64,000 nt of DNA, taken from assembly GCA_029881495.1 (NCBI GenBank), contig JAOUMJ010000010.1, forward strand, positions 16,628 to 80,627, written 5' to 3'. This document shows positions 17,054-26,540 of the stretch, one piece after another; position 1 is the first letter of the stretch, and each line of letters opens with the position of its first letter. The stretch comes from Nitrospinota bacterium. GTDB lineage: Bacteria; Nitrospinota_A; UBA7883; JACRGQ01. The position numbers and the translations under genes are program-made. Under the pieces are notes generated by a model, which worked only from the letters and a program-made list of their open reading frames with translations, made no database searches and was not told where the DNA came from.

Positions 17054-20000
17054 TCAGTTGAAATGCCAGGTGCGTTTCATTTTTTCTATCTCTTCCTTCA
17101 GGACTTCCCCCACCTTTCCTCGGGAGGTGTCCTCCATGACCTCATTTAGCAGTCTGTCGAGAAACTTCTTCTTTTCCGCTTCATAGAAATTGTCGAGTTC
17201 CGATTTCTTTTTCATGACATCTGTCAGGATCTCCTGCCTTCTGGCGTACTCCTCTGCCTTCAGCTCTGTGTGAAGCTTCTCCATCTTTCTGCTCCGCTCA
17301 AGCTCCATCTCCTTGTCAAATATGGAGAGCCTCTTTTTCTTTTCAGCAAGTATCTCCCGCTCGAGACTGTTTTTCCGGTCAACCTCCCATTCGTGCAGGC
17401 TTTCCCGAAGATTTTTCCGCCTTCTTGAAATCTCTTCATCAAAACTTACCGTAGCCTGTTGCATCCTCTTTTGAAACTCGCCGGACAATTCTTCCTCCAG
17501 CGTATTGAGTCTCCTGGCCCTTTCTTCCTCAACCTCGGATATTATTTTATTTTTCATTACCAGCTTCTCTCTTTCAAGTTCCGCGATACTCTCCTTCACA
17601 CGCTTTTCGCGAACCTTGGCCAGCTCATCTTGCATCTGCTCTTGCATATCCAAACGAACCCGCTGCGCCTCAAACGCTGCTTCTTCCGTTCTTACCCTCA
17701 GCATATCCCTGTACCGCGCTTCAAGATTGATGTTTGCTTCATCCGCGAGCCTTTGGAAATACTCATCGATCTCCCTTCGTTTTTCGGCGCGGATCCCGGC
17801 AACTTCCGCCTTGATCGAAACGATTTTTTCCCCCTTCTCCTTTTCCAACTCCTTTTCAAGGTCGAGCATTTTTCTGCTTTTCTCTCTGGACATGAACCCT
17901 GCAAGAGCTATCAGCCTCTTTTCCTTTTCAACTTCATGCTCTTTATCCAGCTTTTGGAGCCGTCTCTGCTTTTCATTATCCAGTTCTTTTCTCACCGATT
18001 CCTCGATATCCGCTTTTTTCCGCTCCGACCACTCCTGGAGCTTGAGCTTTTCCTCTTCTTCCATTTTCCTTATCTTGAGAGCATGAGCCTCCAGCATGTT
18101 TTTTCTCTCGCGCTCCAGACGGAGCGCCAAGATTTCTCTGCGCGCCTCCTCTTCTTTTTTCATCTGTCCCAGAAGTCCACGCATCATCGCCCCTTTTTCC
18201 TCGCCCTCCCACTCCAGAAGGGTCTTTTTCTTGAGTGATTTGAATATTTCAAGCTGTCGTTCCATCACTTCCAGCCGAGCCTTCTTCTCTTTTTCCACAT
18301 GGGAGGCGATCTTGTCTTTCTCGTCATTCCTGTATCTGACAAGTGATTCATTTATGTCACGGCGCATCTCTTGCATCTCTTTTTCCAGGTTTGAGCTTAT
18401 CTCAGAGCGGAATTTTACTTCTTCTGAAGCAAGCCTCTCTTCCATATTGGCGCGCATCTTATGCTCGGTTTCCTTCAAGGAGCTGAATACCGACTCAGTC
18501 CTTAGTCTTATCTCATTCTGCAGGCTCTTGTCTGTTTCCATCAGTCTGTTTTCCCTGATAGCCGAAAGCTCCTGTTCAAGCCTTTCAAGACTTCTCTCTC
18601 TGGTTATCTGTATCTCGTCGTTGAGATTTTCCTGCAGTCTTTTCCTTATGGCGTCAAGACTGGCGTGTATATCGTTCATCCTTCTCTCACGCTCCGTTGT
18701 CACCATGTGCTGAATAAGAGCTGTTTTCTTCTTTTTCTTGTCTGCGAATTCGCGCTCAAGCGTAGCGTGCAATTTCTCTTCTTCCCTGATTATCCTTTCA
18801 TGAAGCTCATTGCGGAGCTTTTCCTCCAGCTGGTCCAGATCTCTTCTAAGTTCGTGCTCCCGTGCCATGATGATGGTTTTCACGTTCGCGTCTATCTCGG
18901 CGGTTTCCCGTTTCCTGTATTTAAGTATTTCATCCCGCGCCGTCTCCATGATCTTTGCCTTTTCCGCGGCTATCTCCTTCTTCAGGCTTTCCTTCATATC
19001 CGTCCGCATCGTTTCCACTTCAGCCTTGAGCATTTTCAGCTTTTCGATTTTAGCGCTCTGGATAGTGCTCAATATCTCCTCGTTCTTCTCCCTCTCGTAC
19101 CTTGCCACTTCCATGTCGATTTTCTTTCTTGCCCTATCCCTTTCGCCGCTAAGCTCATCTTCAGCTTTCAGGCGCAAGCCTTCCTTTCGGATTGTTTCAT
19201 CAAGATCAAATGAAACGGAGGCTATCATCACATCCCTGAAAACATCTGCCATAAAATTTTCGCGCTGCATGGATATCTCCTCGTACAGCCTTGATTCGAG
19301 CGCGCTTTTTTTCTGCTCTACATCCCTGTCCACTTCCCCATTCATGCTTGCGCGGTAGAGGGTCATGCTCTCATCGATCTGATCCATTTTAGCTTTTCGC
19401 ATCTCTTCAAGCTGTTGCCAAAGAACTTCCTTTACCTTGTCAATCTCTGCCGTCAGCTCGTTCTTTAGGTTTGCGAACCTCTTTTTCTTTACAAGCTCAA
19501 CCTCATCCTCTATTTCGGATTCCCTCCTCCGCTTTTTCTGAAGCATTTCGGCATCGTATCCGGTTTTGGAATTTTGGTAATATCCCGCCAGATCCCGTTC
19601 CATCTCCTTTATCCGTTTTTCACGCAGGGTTTCAATTTCTTCCTCAATTTCCGTGGATCTCTTTTCGTATACGCGTGCCAGACCGGCTTCCATCTCCGCC
19701 CTTTTGGATTCCCCTTCCGCTTCAATTTTTTCGAGTTCCCTTTTCCAGGCCTCTGTGATATCTCCCTTAAGCGCGGCTTCCTTTTGAATGCGCGTTGATT
19801 CAACCTCTTCTTCCGCCACAATTTTTCTTTCGGCGATGCTTTTTTCGAGCTTCTTCGACATCTGGAAATATTTTTCTTCGCGTATCAGCTCCATTTCATT
19901 GTTAATCTTGCGCAACGCATCCAGCTCTTCCCGGGCGGATGTTACCTCTTTCACGCTTTGACCGGTCGGTCCTTCTTCCCCCTTAAAAGAGCCGAAAAGC

Positions 20001-20941
20001 ACTTCGTAATCGAGTTCCACCGAACTGGTTTCATCCGGCCTCCCCCAGTTCAAGAGAGCTGAAACGATGTAGCTCCCCGCTTTTTTGAAATTATTTTCAA
20101 TTGACGCATTTACGCTATCTCTTCCGCCTTTAACGCATTCAGGCATGAAAAATGTACCGCTTGCCTTGAAGTGGCTTGTGAGGAACATGTCTGAGAGCCT
20201 CCCTTTTATCAGCTCAACATGAGTAGGCGAGGCTACCCAATTTGCAACCAGGCTGATATCTGTAACTGCCTGATGTTCCCTCCATGCGCCTTCCATGGAT
20301 GGCATGAGCGTGCGCATTCGGGAGGCATACTTTAAAAGGCTTATGCCACGTTCACGCGCAAATTCATCCTTCAGCGCCAAGAGCGCTTCGAGCTCATCCC
20401 TCCCATATGCCTTGAAATTTTCAAATGACGATACGAGGATGGCGAATAGCAGTTCGTTCAGGCCTTCTTGAAAGTCTTCTTTCCCGTTCACTACAAGGAG
20501 TATCTTGTCCGCGCCCGCGTTCACTGCCAGCCTGCAACCGTCCGAAATGTTACCTGTATCGATGAGGACGAAATCAAACTGAAGTTTTCTTATGTCCCTT
20601 AGAAGCTGGTTGCCATGATGCTGTTCCTTGAATCCTTCGAGAAAACGCCTCCCAGCTGAAATATAAAATACTCCTTCCTTCCCCGTCGCAGCGATGGCCT
20701 CGGAAAGTTTTCTGTCCTTTCTGAAATAGTCCTCAAGGAAGTATTCATGGTCGATCCCTTCCATGAAAGGGGTGATCTTCCGCAAGGAGCCCCCCATTTC
20801 CACAAGGAGTACTTTTTTACCGGATTCGGCCAGAAGTGAAGTAACCGCGACGGCAACGGAGCTTTTTCCAACCCCGCCCCCCGTACCGGTCACAGAGACG
20901 ATCTTCGGCTGGGATTCCCTGCTTTTTTTAGCCAATGTCAT
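17054..20941 (-). CDS. ParA/MinD-like ATPase fused to a ~950-residue coiled coil
   Basis: 1295 residues. Residues 13-300 resemble a ParA/MinD P-loop domain: IVSVTGTGGGVGKSSVAVAV gives a Walker A (G19-S28), and FVLIDTGNIS (D130) gives Walker B. The signature lysine of the deviant Walker A (KGGVGKT) is replaced by glycine, and the usual acidic LLIDxD after strand 2 reads LLVEMGG. From about 335 to 1285 the protein is almost uninterrupted charged coiled coil rich in Glu, Lys and Arg. No signal peptide or membrane helix. It may be a cytoskeletal or polar positioning protein. Monocistronic; I know no described family with this layout. Confidence 0.75.
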   Translation of the reverse strand: MTLAKKSRESQPKIVSVTGTGGGVGKSSVAVAVTSLLAESGKKVLLVEMGGSLRKITPFMEGIDHEYFLEDYFRKDRKLSEAIAATGKEGVFYISAGRRFLEGFKEQHHGNQLLRDIRKLQFDFVLIDTGNISDGCRLAVNAGADKILLVVNGKEDFQEGLNELLFAILVSSFENFKAYGRDELEALLALKDEFARERGISLLKYASRMRTLMPSMEGAWREHQAVTDISLVANWVASPTHVELIKGRLSDMFLTSHFKASGTFFMPECVKGGRDSVNASIENNFKKAGSYIVSALLNWGRPDETSSVELDYEVLFGSFKGEEGPTGQSVKEVTSAREELDALRKINNEMELIREEKYFQMSKKLEKSIAERKIVAEEEVESTRIQKEAALKGDITEAWKRELEKIEAEGESKRAEMEAGLARVYEKRSTEIEEEIETLREKRIKEMERDLAGYYQNSKTGYDAEMLQKKRRRESEIEDEVELVKKKRFANLKNELTAEIDKVKEVLWQQLEEMRKAKMDQIDESMTLYRASMNGEVDRDVEQKKSALESRLYEEISMQRENFMADVFRDVMIASVSFDLDETIRKEGLRLKAEDELSGERDRARKKIDMEVARYEREKNEEILSTIQSAKIEKLKMLKAEVETMRTDMKESLKKEIAAEKAKIMETARDEILKYRKRETAEIDANVKTIIMAREHELRRDLDQLEEKLRNELHERIIREEEKLHATLEREFADKKKKKTALIQHMVTTERERRMNDIHASLDAIRKRLQENLNDEIQITRERSLERLEQELSAIRENRLMETDKSLQNEIRLRTESVFSSLKETEHKMRANMEERLASEEVKFRSEISSNLEKEMQEMRRDINESLVRYRNDEKDKIASHVEKEKKARLEVMERQLEIFKSLKKKTLLEWEGEEKGAMMRGLLGQMKKEEEARREILALRLERERKNMLEAHALKIRKMEEEEKLKLQEWSERKKADIEESVRKELDNEKQRRLQKLDKEHEVEKEKRLIALAGFMSREKSRKMLDLEKELEKEKGEKIVSIKAEVAGIRAEKRREIDEYFQRLADEANINLEARYRDMLRVRTEEAAFEAQRVRLDMQEQMQDELAKVREKRVKESIAELEREKLVMKNKIISEVEEERARRLNTLEEELSGEFQKRMQQATVSFDEEISRRRKNLRESLHEWEVDRKNSLEREILAEKKKRLSIFDKEMELERSRKMEKLHTELKAEEYARRQEILTDVMKKKSELDNFYEAEKKKFLDRLLNEVMEDTSRGKVGEVLKEEIEKMKRTWHFN

Positions 20942-21090
20942 TAAATCCTTTTCGGTTTTTGAAGCTAATACCTTTATTTATAGGCCATTTTACATTTAAA
21001 ACAATATATTTTGGATTTTCCGAAAATACACCTTTTATCAATCCCGGATTATGACGATAAAAAAAAATGATGATTTTTTTTGTTTCCCCC

Positions 21091-21118
21091 TAATGAAATA
21101 AGATTCGGCATCCGATAG
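21091..21118 (+). promoter_or_regulatory. Candidate sigma-28-like promoter upstream of flgM-like ORF
   Basis: TAATGAAA (21091-21098) and TCCGATAG (21111-21118) with 12 bases between resemble the flagellar sigma-28 elements (TAAAGTTT and GCCGATAA), the -10 part matching 6 of 8. About 50 bases ahead of the GTG start at 21170. Weak at the -35. Confidence 0.3.
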
Positions 21119-21169
21119 TAGGAATAGCAGAAAATCGCGTTTAGGGAAATTTAGCGAATAGGAAGTGTT

Positions 21170-21340
21170 GTGAATAAGGTAACTGCCACGGATGGTATAA
21201 GGACTGATCTCATAAAAAAATATCGCAAAGCGATAAACGAGAAGAATTATGAGGTAAAGTCGATGGAAATCGCCGCCAAAATGGCCGACGAGCTGTTTAA
21301 TTCAAAAAATACCGTAATTAGAACCAAGCTGAAAGTTTGA
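21170..21340 (+). CDS. Small FlgM-like protein (56 aa)
   Basis: GTG start with an AGGAAG ribosome site five bases upstream. The sequence contains RTDLIKKYRKAINEKNYEVK followed by SMEIAAKMADELF. This pattern (helix, short Gly/Asn turn, Y-x-V, then xxIAxKMxxEL) resembles the C-terminal sigma-28-binding part of FlgM anti-sigma factors. At 56 residues it is shorter than typical FlgM (about 90-100) and lacks the N-terminal half. No other flagellar gene is in the window. Codon content looks coding. Confidence 0.6.
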   Translation: MNKVTATDGIRTDLIKKYRKAINEKNYEVKSMEIAAKMADELFNSKNTVIRTKLKV

Positions 21341-21385
21341 TCTTTTATTCCCTTTAGGGAATGGTTTTGAAAGGTTATTTGGATT

Positions 21386-21532
21386 ATGGACTTAAAACCG
21401 GTTTATAAAGCGACCTTCCTTATCTTTGTGCTCGGCACATACTCGGTACACTACTCAATGAATTCCATAGCACGATTCAAAAACAGGTTAATGAGATATG
21501 CCTTGCGATACTATCGCCTTTCCAGCCAGTGA
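21386..21532 (+). CDS. Possible 48-residue ORF with one hydrophobic segment
   Basis: ATG at 21386 follows the FlgM-like ORF by 45 bases. The product starts MDLKPVYKATFLIFVLGTYS and ends basic and aromatic (YALRYYRLSSQ). One hydrophobic stretch near the N-terminus; no clear ribosome site. Could be a small membrane protein or chance ORF in an intergenic region. Confidence 0.25.
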   Translation: MDLKPVYKATFLIFVLGTYSVHYSMNSIARFKNRLMRYALRYYRLSSQ

Positions 21533-21586
21533 TCCTGAAAACTGAACCTGAAGAAGAGGTTCGATCCTGTTATGAACCGGAGTTGA

Positions 21587-22639
21587 TCACGCAGGGAGTT
21601 CAGGGAAATATTGCCTTGCAAGCTGGCTGACCTCTTCCCGGATTTTCTGGTCGACAATTTCCGACAGGTTACCTGCTCCCGGTCTCCCCTTGTTTATCTG
21701 GGACTCATAGGCTATTGTGCCATCCTCCACATTGATCTTTGCGCCCCAGCAATCTTCGGCCCTGGAACCGTCCGCTACGAGAATATCTCTGGACTCGCTG
21801 TGCCATTTTGCCCCCGCCGCGACCTTTCTGGTTTTTATATCGGCGACTATTTTGATAATTCCTTCATGACCGAAGCTCATTGACGTCATCTCCTGCAGTG
21901 ATACCGGCGCTTTTAATATCTTATTCGTGAACAGTCTGTTCCTCCTTCTCTCCCTGCTATTAACCCTTCTTTCGTGGCCGTCCCACCCTGTCACCGGTTT
22001 TTTTGCCAATCCCGGATCCGGCGGCGTTACCAGCCCCCCTGAGATGATCATCTTTATCCCCTCTTCAACTGTCATCTCAAGTTCCGTTATCTGCGTCTTC
22101 GGGATAAGGAGAAAGAAACCAGATGTCGGGTTCGGGGTTGTCGGTAAAAACACGTTTACCATCTCCTTGTCTACGACGGTTTTGACCTCCCCTTTCGATT
22201 CGCCGGTTATAAATGCCAGCGCGTAAATCCCTTCCCTCGGATATTCAATCATCACGACCTTGTTAAACGACGAGCCGAGCGAGTTTCCAAATGTTTCTAG
22301 CACTTGTTTCGCGCCGACATAGATATTCTTGAATATCGGTATCTTCACCAGCACCCCTTCGTACAGCTTGACGAACGTGCTTCCGATAATATTCTTGGTG
22401 AGGAGCCCAACAACGAAAATTATGATTATCAGCGCCACAAGCCCGATTCCGGGAATCAGGAATACCGTATGCTGAATAAGCCCTGTTTTAACCAGCAATT
22501 CATTTATTGCCGGCCCCAAGATTGCGTCAATGCGTATAAAAAGGAAACGGAGGAAGAATATTGTAATTGCCAGAGGCAAAGTTACCAGCAGTCCGGCAAA
22601 GAAGATATTTCTTATACTGTGTTTAGCTTTTGAAAACAT
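21587..22639 (-). CDS. DUF502 membrane protein with extra C-terminal domain
   Basis: 350 residues. Residues 1-215 match DUF502: two transmembrane helices (about 13-33 and 55-80) with IPGIGLVALI, then VKIPIFKNIYVGAKQVLETF and a soluble part including FLPTTPNPTSGFFLLIP. Residues about 250-350 form an additional soluble domain (MSFGHEGIIKIVADIKTRKV onward) that I do not recognise. Probably follows the MBL-fold gene in one transcript (44-base gap). DUF502 function is unknown. Confidence 0.8.
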   Translation of the reverse strand: MFSKAKHSIRNIFFAGLLVTLPLAITIFFLRFLFIRIDAILGPAINELLVKTGLIQHTVFLIPGIGLVALIIIIFVVGLLTKNIIGSTFVKLYEGVLVKIPIFKNIYVGAKQVLETFGNSLGSSFNKVVMIEYPREGIYALAFITGESKGEVKTVVDKEMVNVFLPTTPNPTSGFFLLIPKTQITELEMTVEEGIKMIISGGLVTPPDPGLAKKPVTGWDGHERRVNSRERRRNRLFTNKILKAPVSLQEMTSMSFGHEGIIKIVADIKTRKVAAGAKWHSESRDILVADGSRAEDCWGAKINVEDGTIAYESQINKGRPGAGNLSEIVDQKIREEVSQLARQYFPELPA

Positions 22640-22683
22640 AACAGGTTCCTTGCGCCAGGCATTTCAGGCGGCAACAAAAAGTG

Positions 22684-23565
22684 TCATACTTCAACAAGCA
22701 GGCCTTCTCGCGACCCGAATATTTCCGTAAGCTCCTTGGAGTCGTTAAGGTGTACCTGCAAATTCGAGATTATACGTTTTTCATCCTCGTCGGTTCTGTC
22801 TGGGTCATGATGTGAAAGCGCAACTCTCTTTACGCCGGTTGCCAAAACAAGATCCATTGTATGCTTGGTGGAGCTATGCCCCCAGCCGACCTTGTTCACA
22901 TACTCTTCCGGCGTGTACTGCGAATCCATGACAAGGAGAGTGGCATTCCGTACGAAGTTTTCCAGATGGGTATTCTGCTCCTTGATGATCCGCTCCATCT
23001 CTTCACGGTTTTCCGTCTCCCCAAGGTAGTTGTAATAAGGCTCATGATCCGTGCAGTAAACAATGGACTTGCCTAGCTTCTCAAAGCGGTACCCAAGGCA
23101 GAGAACCGGATGGTTAAGATACTTCGTTTTTACCTTATATCCGCCAATTTCAAACTCTTCTTCCTTAAGTTCATGGTAAACGATATTGGATGAAAGTTCC
23201 GAAACCCTGACGGGGAAATAGGTATATTCCATCTGCCTATCCAGAATCTCCTCGAGTGATTTTTCATAGTGGACCGGCCCGTAGATATGAATATTGTACC
23301 CCTTGATAAGCAGAGGGACGAAGAACGGCAAACCCTGTATGTGATCCCAGTGAGTGTGCGAAAAGAAAATATGGATATCCTTTTGATCCTTTCGGTTGGT
23401 GAGAAGGTCATGGCCCAGCCCCCGGATGCCCGTGCCGGCATCGAGTATTATCTGCGGCTCGCCAGCGTCAAATATCTCCAAGCAGGAAGTGTTCCCCCCG
23501 AAGTGCACAGTCTTCGGGCCTGGCGTCGGTATCGAACCCCGTGTTCCCCAAAATCTTAGATTCAT
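22684..23565 (-). CDS. Metallo-beta-lactamase-fold hydrolase
   Basis: 293 residues with the MBL metal motif HTHWDH at 70-75 (HxHxDH), later histidines (TDHEPYY, SHHDPDRTD) and the N-terminal GTRGSIPTPG shared by PhnP/RNase Z-like members. It is likely a dinuclear metal phosphodiesterase acting on a cyclic nucleotide or similar substrate; substrate not determined. The HDOD gene ends 12 bases upstream, indicating co-transcription. Confidence 0.85.
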   Translation of the reverse strand: MNLRFWGTRGSIPTPGPKTVHFGGNTSCLEIFDAGEPQIILDAGTGIRGLGHDLLTNRKDQKDIHIFFSHTHWDHIQGLPFFVPLLIKGYNIHIYGPVHYEKSLEEILDRQMEYTYFPVRVSELSSNIVYHELKEEEFEIGGYKVKTKYLNHPVLCLGYRFEKLGKSIVYCTDHEPYYNYLGETENREEMERIIKEQNTHLENFVRNATLLVMDSQYTPEEYVNKVGWGHSSTKHTMDLVLATGVKRVALSHHDPDRTDEDEKRIISNLQVHLNDSKELTEIFGSREGLLVEV

Positions 23566-23577
23566 TTGTCTCGATTG

Positions 23578-24441
23578 TTAATGTGTTAAAAAAACCTTCG
23601 CTTCTTCCACAGTGTCTCGAAGGTCGGCAAAAAGTTCTCTTATTTCCTCTTCATTTTTCCCAAGAACCTCATAGGCCCTAGTATCCAAATCTTCCATTTC
23701 CACATTGTTTTCTATTCCCAGCTTCATCTCATTGCAGACATAATCCGCAATGTGAACCGCGGCTTTTATTCTATCGTAACTGTCACCGGAAAGCGCAAGT
23801 TTATGATGCCCCGCAATTGTATCCGATAGCAGGTCGGGTAGCCTCCATTTTTTTGCCATCAAACTCCCCAGCTCGGCATGGGAAAGGCCGAACTCCTCGA
23901 TCTCCAACTGGCTTCTCAACTCCCCCTTCCGGTTCTCTGGATCGAGTATCTTGGCGTATGCATCCGGAAAATGCTGGACAAATATAATTTTACCGATATC
24001 GTGCAGAAGACCGGCAATAAAATACTCCTCCCTGGCCTGCACTGGAATCCCCAATTCAGCAGCAATCATCTTTGAGGCTACGGCACACGCCAGGGAATGC
24101 TCCCAGAACTGGTCGCTGGTAAACCAGACGAAATCGTTCCTCATTTTTACCGACGAGATCATTGAATAGCTGATCGCCACATTTTTAACGGTATTTATTC
24201 CAAGCATGACGACCGCCCTGCTAAGGGATACCACCTTGGTGGGCACGCCAAAGTAGGCTGAACTTATGAGCCTCAATATTTTCGCAGTCAGGCTCGGGTC
24301 GATACTTATAGTATGGATAAAATCTTTCGGCTGGGAATTCGGGTCGTTGGACAGCTGTATCACCTTCGATACTGTCGCATTGAACGCAGGTATCTGGTCA
24401 ATATGTTTGACTATCTCTTCCCTTTTTGTAGCTCTCTCCAT
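23578..24441 (-). CDS. HDOD domain protein
   Basis: 287 residues. HDOD domain (about 12-210): IPAFNATVSKVIQLSNDP, then ISSAYFGVPTKVVSLSRAVVMLG. The HD-like region GLLHDIGKIIF keeps an HD pair, and FGLSHAELGSLMAKKW is typical. HDOD proteins are signalling adaptors, often linked to c-di-GMP and stress responses; here the HD dyad looks intact but enzymatic activity is not assured. Confidence 0.88.
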   Translation of the reverse strand: MERATKREEIVKHIDQIPAFNATVSKVIQLSNDPNSQPKDFIHTISIDPSLTAKILRLISSAYFGVPTKVVSLSRAVVMLGINTVKNVAISYSMISSVKMRNDFVWFTSDQFWEHSLACAVASKMIAAELGIPVQAREEYFIAGLLHDIGKIIFVQHFPDAYAKILDPENRKGELRSQLEIEEFGLSHAELGSLMAKKWRLPDLLSDTIAGHHKLALSGDSYDRIKAAVHIADYVCNEMKLGIENNVEMEDLDTRAYEVLGKNEEEIRELFADLRDTVEEAKVFLTH

Positions 24442-24565
24442 TGGTAATCCTGGCGGTTAAGCCCCCCCTGCTGTTCAATTGGCAATATTTCTAGTTAACA
24501 TATGTATTATATTGAATTTTTAAGTGAAACCCCAAATTTTCGGAAAAGCGGGATTCATAATGTTA

Positions 24566-26458
24566 TTACTTCCAGTCAAGACTTTCAAATTTACGGACAA
24601 GGGGAGCCGGGGGGAGTGAATCAATAAAACTTTTCCCGTAACTTTTTGTAACCATCCGGTTATCGGCGATCATCATTATCCCTTTATCATTTCGGTGCCG
24701 GATCAGCCTCCCAAGCCCCTGTTTCAGAGCCAATACGGCGTATGGCACCTGATAATCTATAAAGGGATTCCCCCCTTTTTCCCTTACCCTGTCTATGCGG
24801 GCGGCCATTATCGGGTCTCCTGGGGACGCAAAAGGCAATCTGTCTATAATTACGCAACTTAAAGCTTCCCCCCTCACGTCGACACCCTGCCAGAAACTCG
24901 AAGTGGCAAAAAGCACCGACCCCACATCCAGCTTGAACTCTTCAAGGAGCAGATGTTTTGGTGCGTCCCCCTGCATAAGCACCGTATATTCCATTTTCCC
25001 GTGGAGGCGCTTTCTTGTCTCACGCATATTCTTGAACGAGGTGAAGAGAAACAGTGTCCTCCCCTTCACCAGCTGTATAAGCCTTAGTGATTCATCCGCC
25101 AAAGCCTCCAGAAACTCCTTGCTGTTCGGGTCTGGCATATCGGGGAGGTAAACCTTTGCCTGGCTTGCGTAGTCAAACGGCGTGGCCAGGGCGAGGGTCT
25201 CGGCATCATCAAGCCCCAGCCTTGAAACTATATAGCTGAAATCCCCTGCCGAAGCGAGTGTGGCCGACGTAAATACCGAAATGCTTTTGCTGTAAAGGTG
25301 CCCCTTCATTATGTCTGAAACTTCAATGCTGGAGGCGTTCAGGAATATACCCCTCCCCCTCACCTCACCCCAGAAGATGTACTCCTTGTCATCCATTTTC
25401 AGGATCGCTTTGAGGTCTTCAGCAATGGTTCTGAAACGGTGGGCAATGTTTCTTATCTCGTCGGTCAACGCTTCGAGCCCCGAAAACTTCTCCTCAATGG
25501 CGGAAAGGGATGAGACGAGTATATCTGCCGCTTCCGGCTCCATATCAATGTTGGCCAGGCCGAAACGCCGCTCCCTTTCCGTTTCAAACGCGTGAAAAAA
25601 GCTTTTCGAGCGTGTATCGAGGTTGTCCAGATCTCTGGTGAATTCCTGCTTCTCCGCGGGGGTAAGCGGAGACTGGTCGAGTTCCCTGACAGCGTCACGC
25701 ACAAGCTCTTCGAAGCGGAAATTGCTTACGGAAAAACCGAAATAGTTGGACGCTATCTCCTCGACCTGGTGGGCCTCGTCGAAAATCGCCACCTCGTAAT
25801 CGGGCAATACCCCGTTCCCGCTGCGCCCCCTTATGGCAAGGTCGGCGAAAAAGAGATGATGATTTACCACGATTATCTGTGATGCCTCGGCCTCCTTCCT
25901 AAGAGCGCCGATATAACATTCGGTTGCGCGGGGGCACTTTTGCGAACCGCAGAAATCGGGATTGGAGCATATCTGGTTCCACAACTGGCTATCTTCGGGG
26001 AGGTCCGCCAACTCCGACCTGTCACCCGTCTTGGTGACCTTCATCCACCTGAATATTTCATCAAGCATCTTAGCTTCCCGGCCATCCCTGAAGATGGGGC
26101 GCTGGGTAAATTTCTGCATCCTTAAGGGGCAGAGGTAGTTTGAACGCCCTTTCATCATTACGGCAGAAAATTTTACGCCGAGATGTTTTCTGAGGAACGG
26201 GATATCCTTGAAGAATATCTGCTCCTGAAGGTTTTTCGTACCGGTAGAAACTACTACCTGTCTGCGGGAGAGGATGGCAGGAACCAGGTACGCCAAAGTT
26301 TTACCGGTGCCGGTCCCCGCTTCAACCACAAGGTTTTGCGCCGAGTCGATCGATGCGGCAACCGCTTCGGCCATTTTCAGCTGTTCGGGGCGATATTCAT
26401 AATCGTCGAGGCTCCCCGCCAGTACGCCGTCCGGACCGAAGAGATTTGAAATTTCCAA
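24566..26458 (-). CDS. DinG/YoaA-family ATP-dependent DNA helicase
   Basis: 630 residues, superfamily 2 XPD-like. Walker A is VVEAGTGTGKTLAYLVP, the DEAH box is VAIFDEAHQVEEIA, and motif VI is LKQGLGRLIRHRNDKG. Cysteines around residues 110-180 (NYLCPL, DFCGSQKC, TECYIG) fit the iron-sulfur cluster region of DinG/XPD proteins. No N-terminal exonuclease domain. Acts in DNA repair and resolving structured DNA. Confidence 0.9.
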   Translation of the reverse strand: MEISNLFGPDGVLAGSLDDYEYRPEQLKMAEAVAASIDSAQNLVVEAGTGTGKTLAYLVPAILSRRQVVVSTGTKNLQEQIFFKDIPFLRKHLGVKFSAVMMKGRSNYLCPLRMQKFTQRPIFRDGREAKMLDEIFRWMKVTKTGDRSELADLPEDSQLWNQICSNPDFCGSQKCPRATECYIGALRKEAEASQIIVVNHHLFFADLAIRGRSGNGVLPDYEVAIFDEAHQVEEIASNYFGFSVSNFRFEELVRDAVRELDQSPLTPAEKQEFTRDLDNLDTRSKSFFHAFETERERRFGLANIDMEPEAADILVSSLSAIEEKFSGLEALTDEIRNIAHRFRTIAEDLKAILKMDDKEYIFWGEVRGRGIFLNASSIEVSDIMKGHLYSKSISVFTSATLASAGDFSYIVSRLGLDDAETLALATPFDYASQAKVYLPDMPDPNSKEFLEALADESLRLIQLVKGRTLFLFTSFKNMRETRKRLHGKMEYTVLMQGDAPKHLLLEEFKLDVGSVLFATSSFWQGVDVRGEALSCVIIDRLPFASPGDPIMAARIDRVREKGGNPFIDYQVPYAVLALKQGLGRLIRHRNDKGIMMIADNRMVTKSYGKSFIDSLPPAPLVRKFESLDWK

Positions 26459-26504
26459 GTATTTACCGCGGAAAAGAGGTTTGAAGCCACATATCAGCTA
26501 TGCG

Positions 26505-26532
26505 AAAAACGGGGCAGGTATTCCCCTGCCCC
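26505..26532 (-). terminator. Rho-independent terminator of the DAHP synthase gene
   Basis: GGGGCAGG at 26511-26518 pairs with CCTGCCCC at 26525-26532. On the minus strand the stem is followed by a short T run (complement of 26505-26509). It sits 9 bases after the aroF stop. Confidence 0.8.
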
Positions 26533-26540
26533 AAAAATAT

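Noticed and set aside
17054..20941. SMC-type chromosome protein
   Set aside because: No C-terminal ABC signature or hinge; the N-terminus reads as MinD-like, not SMC head.
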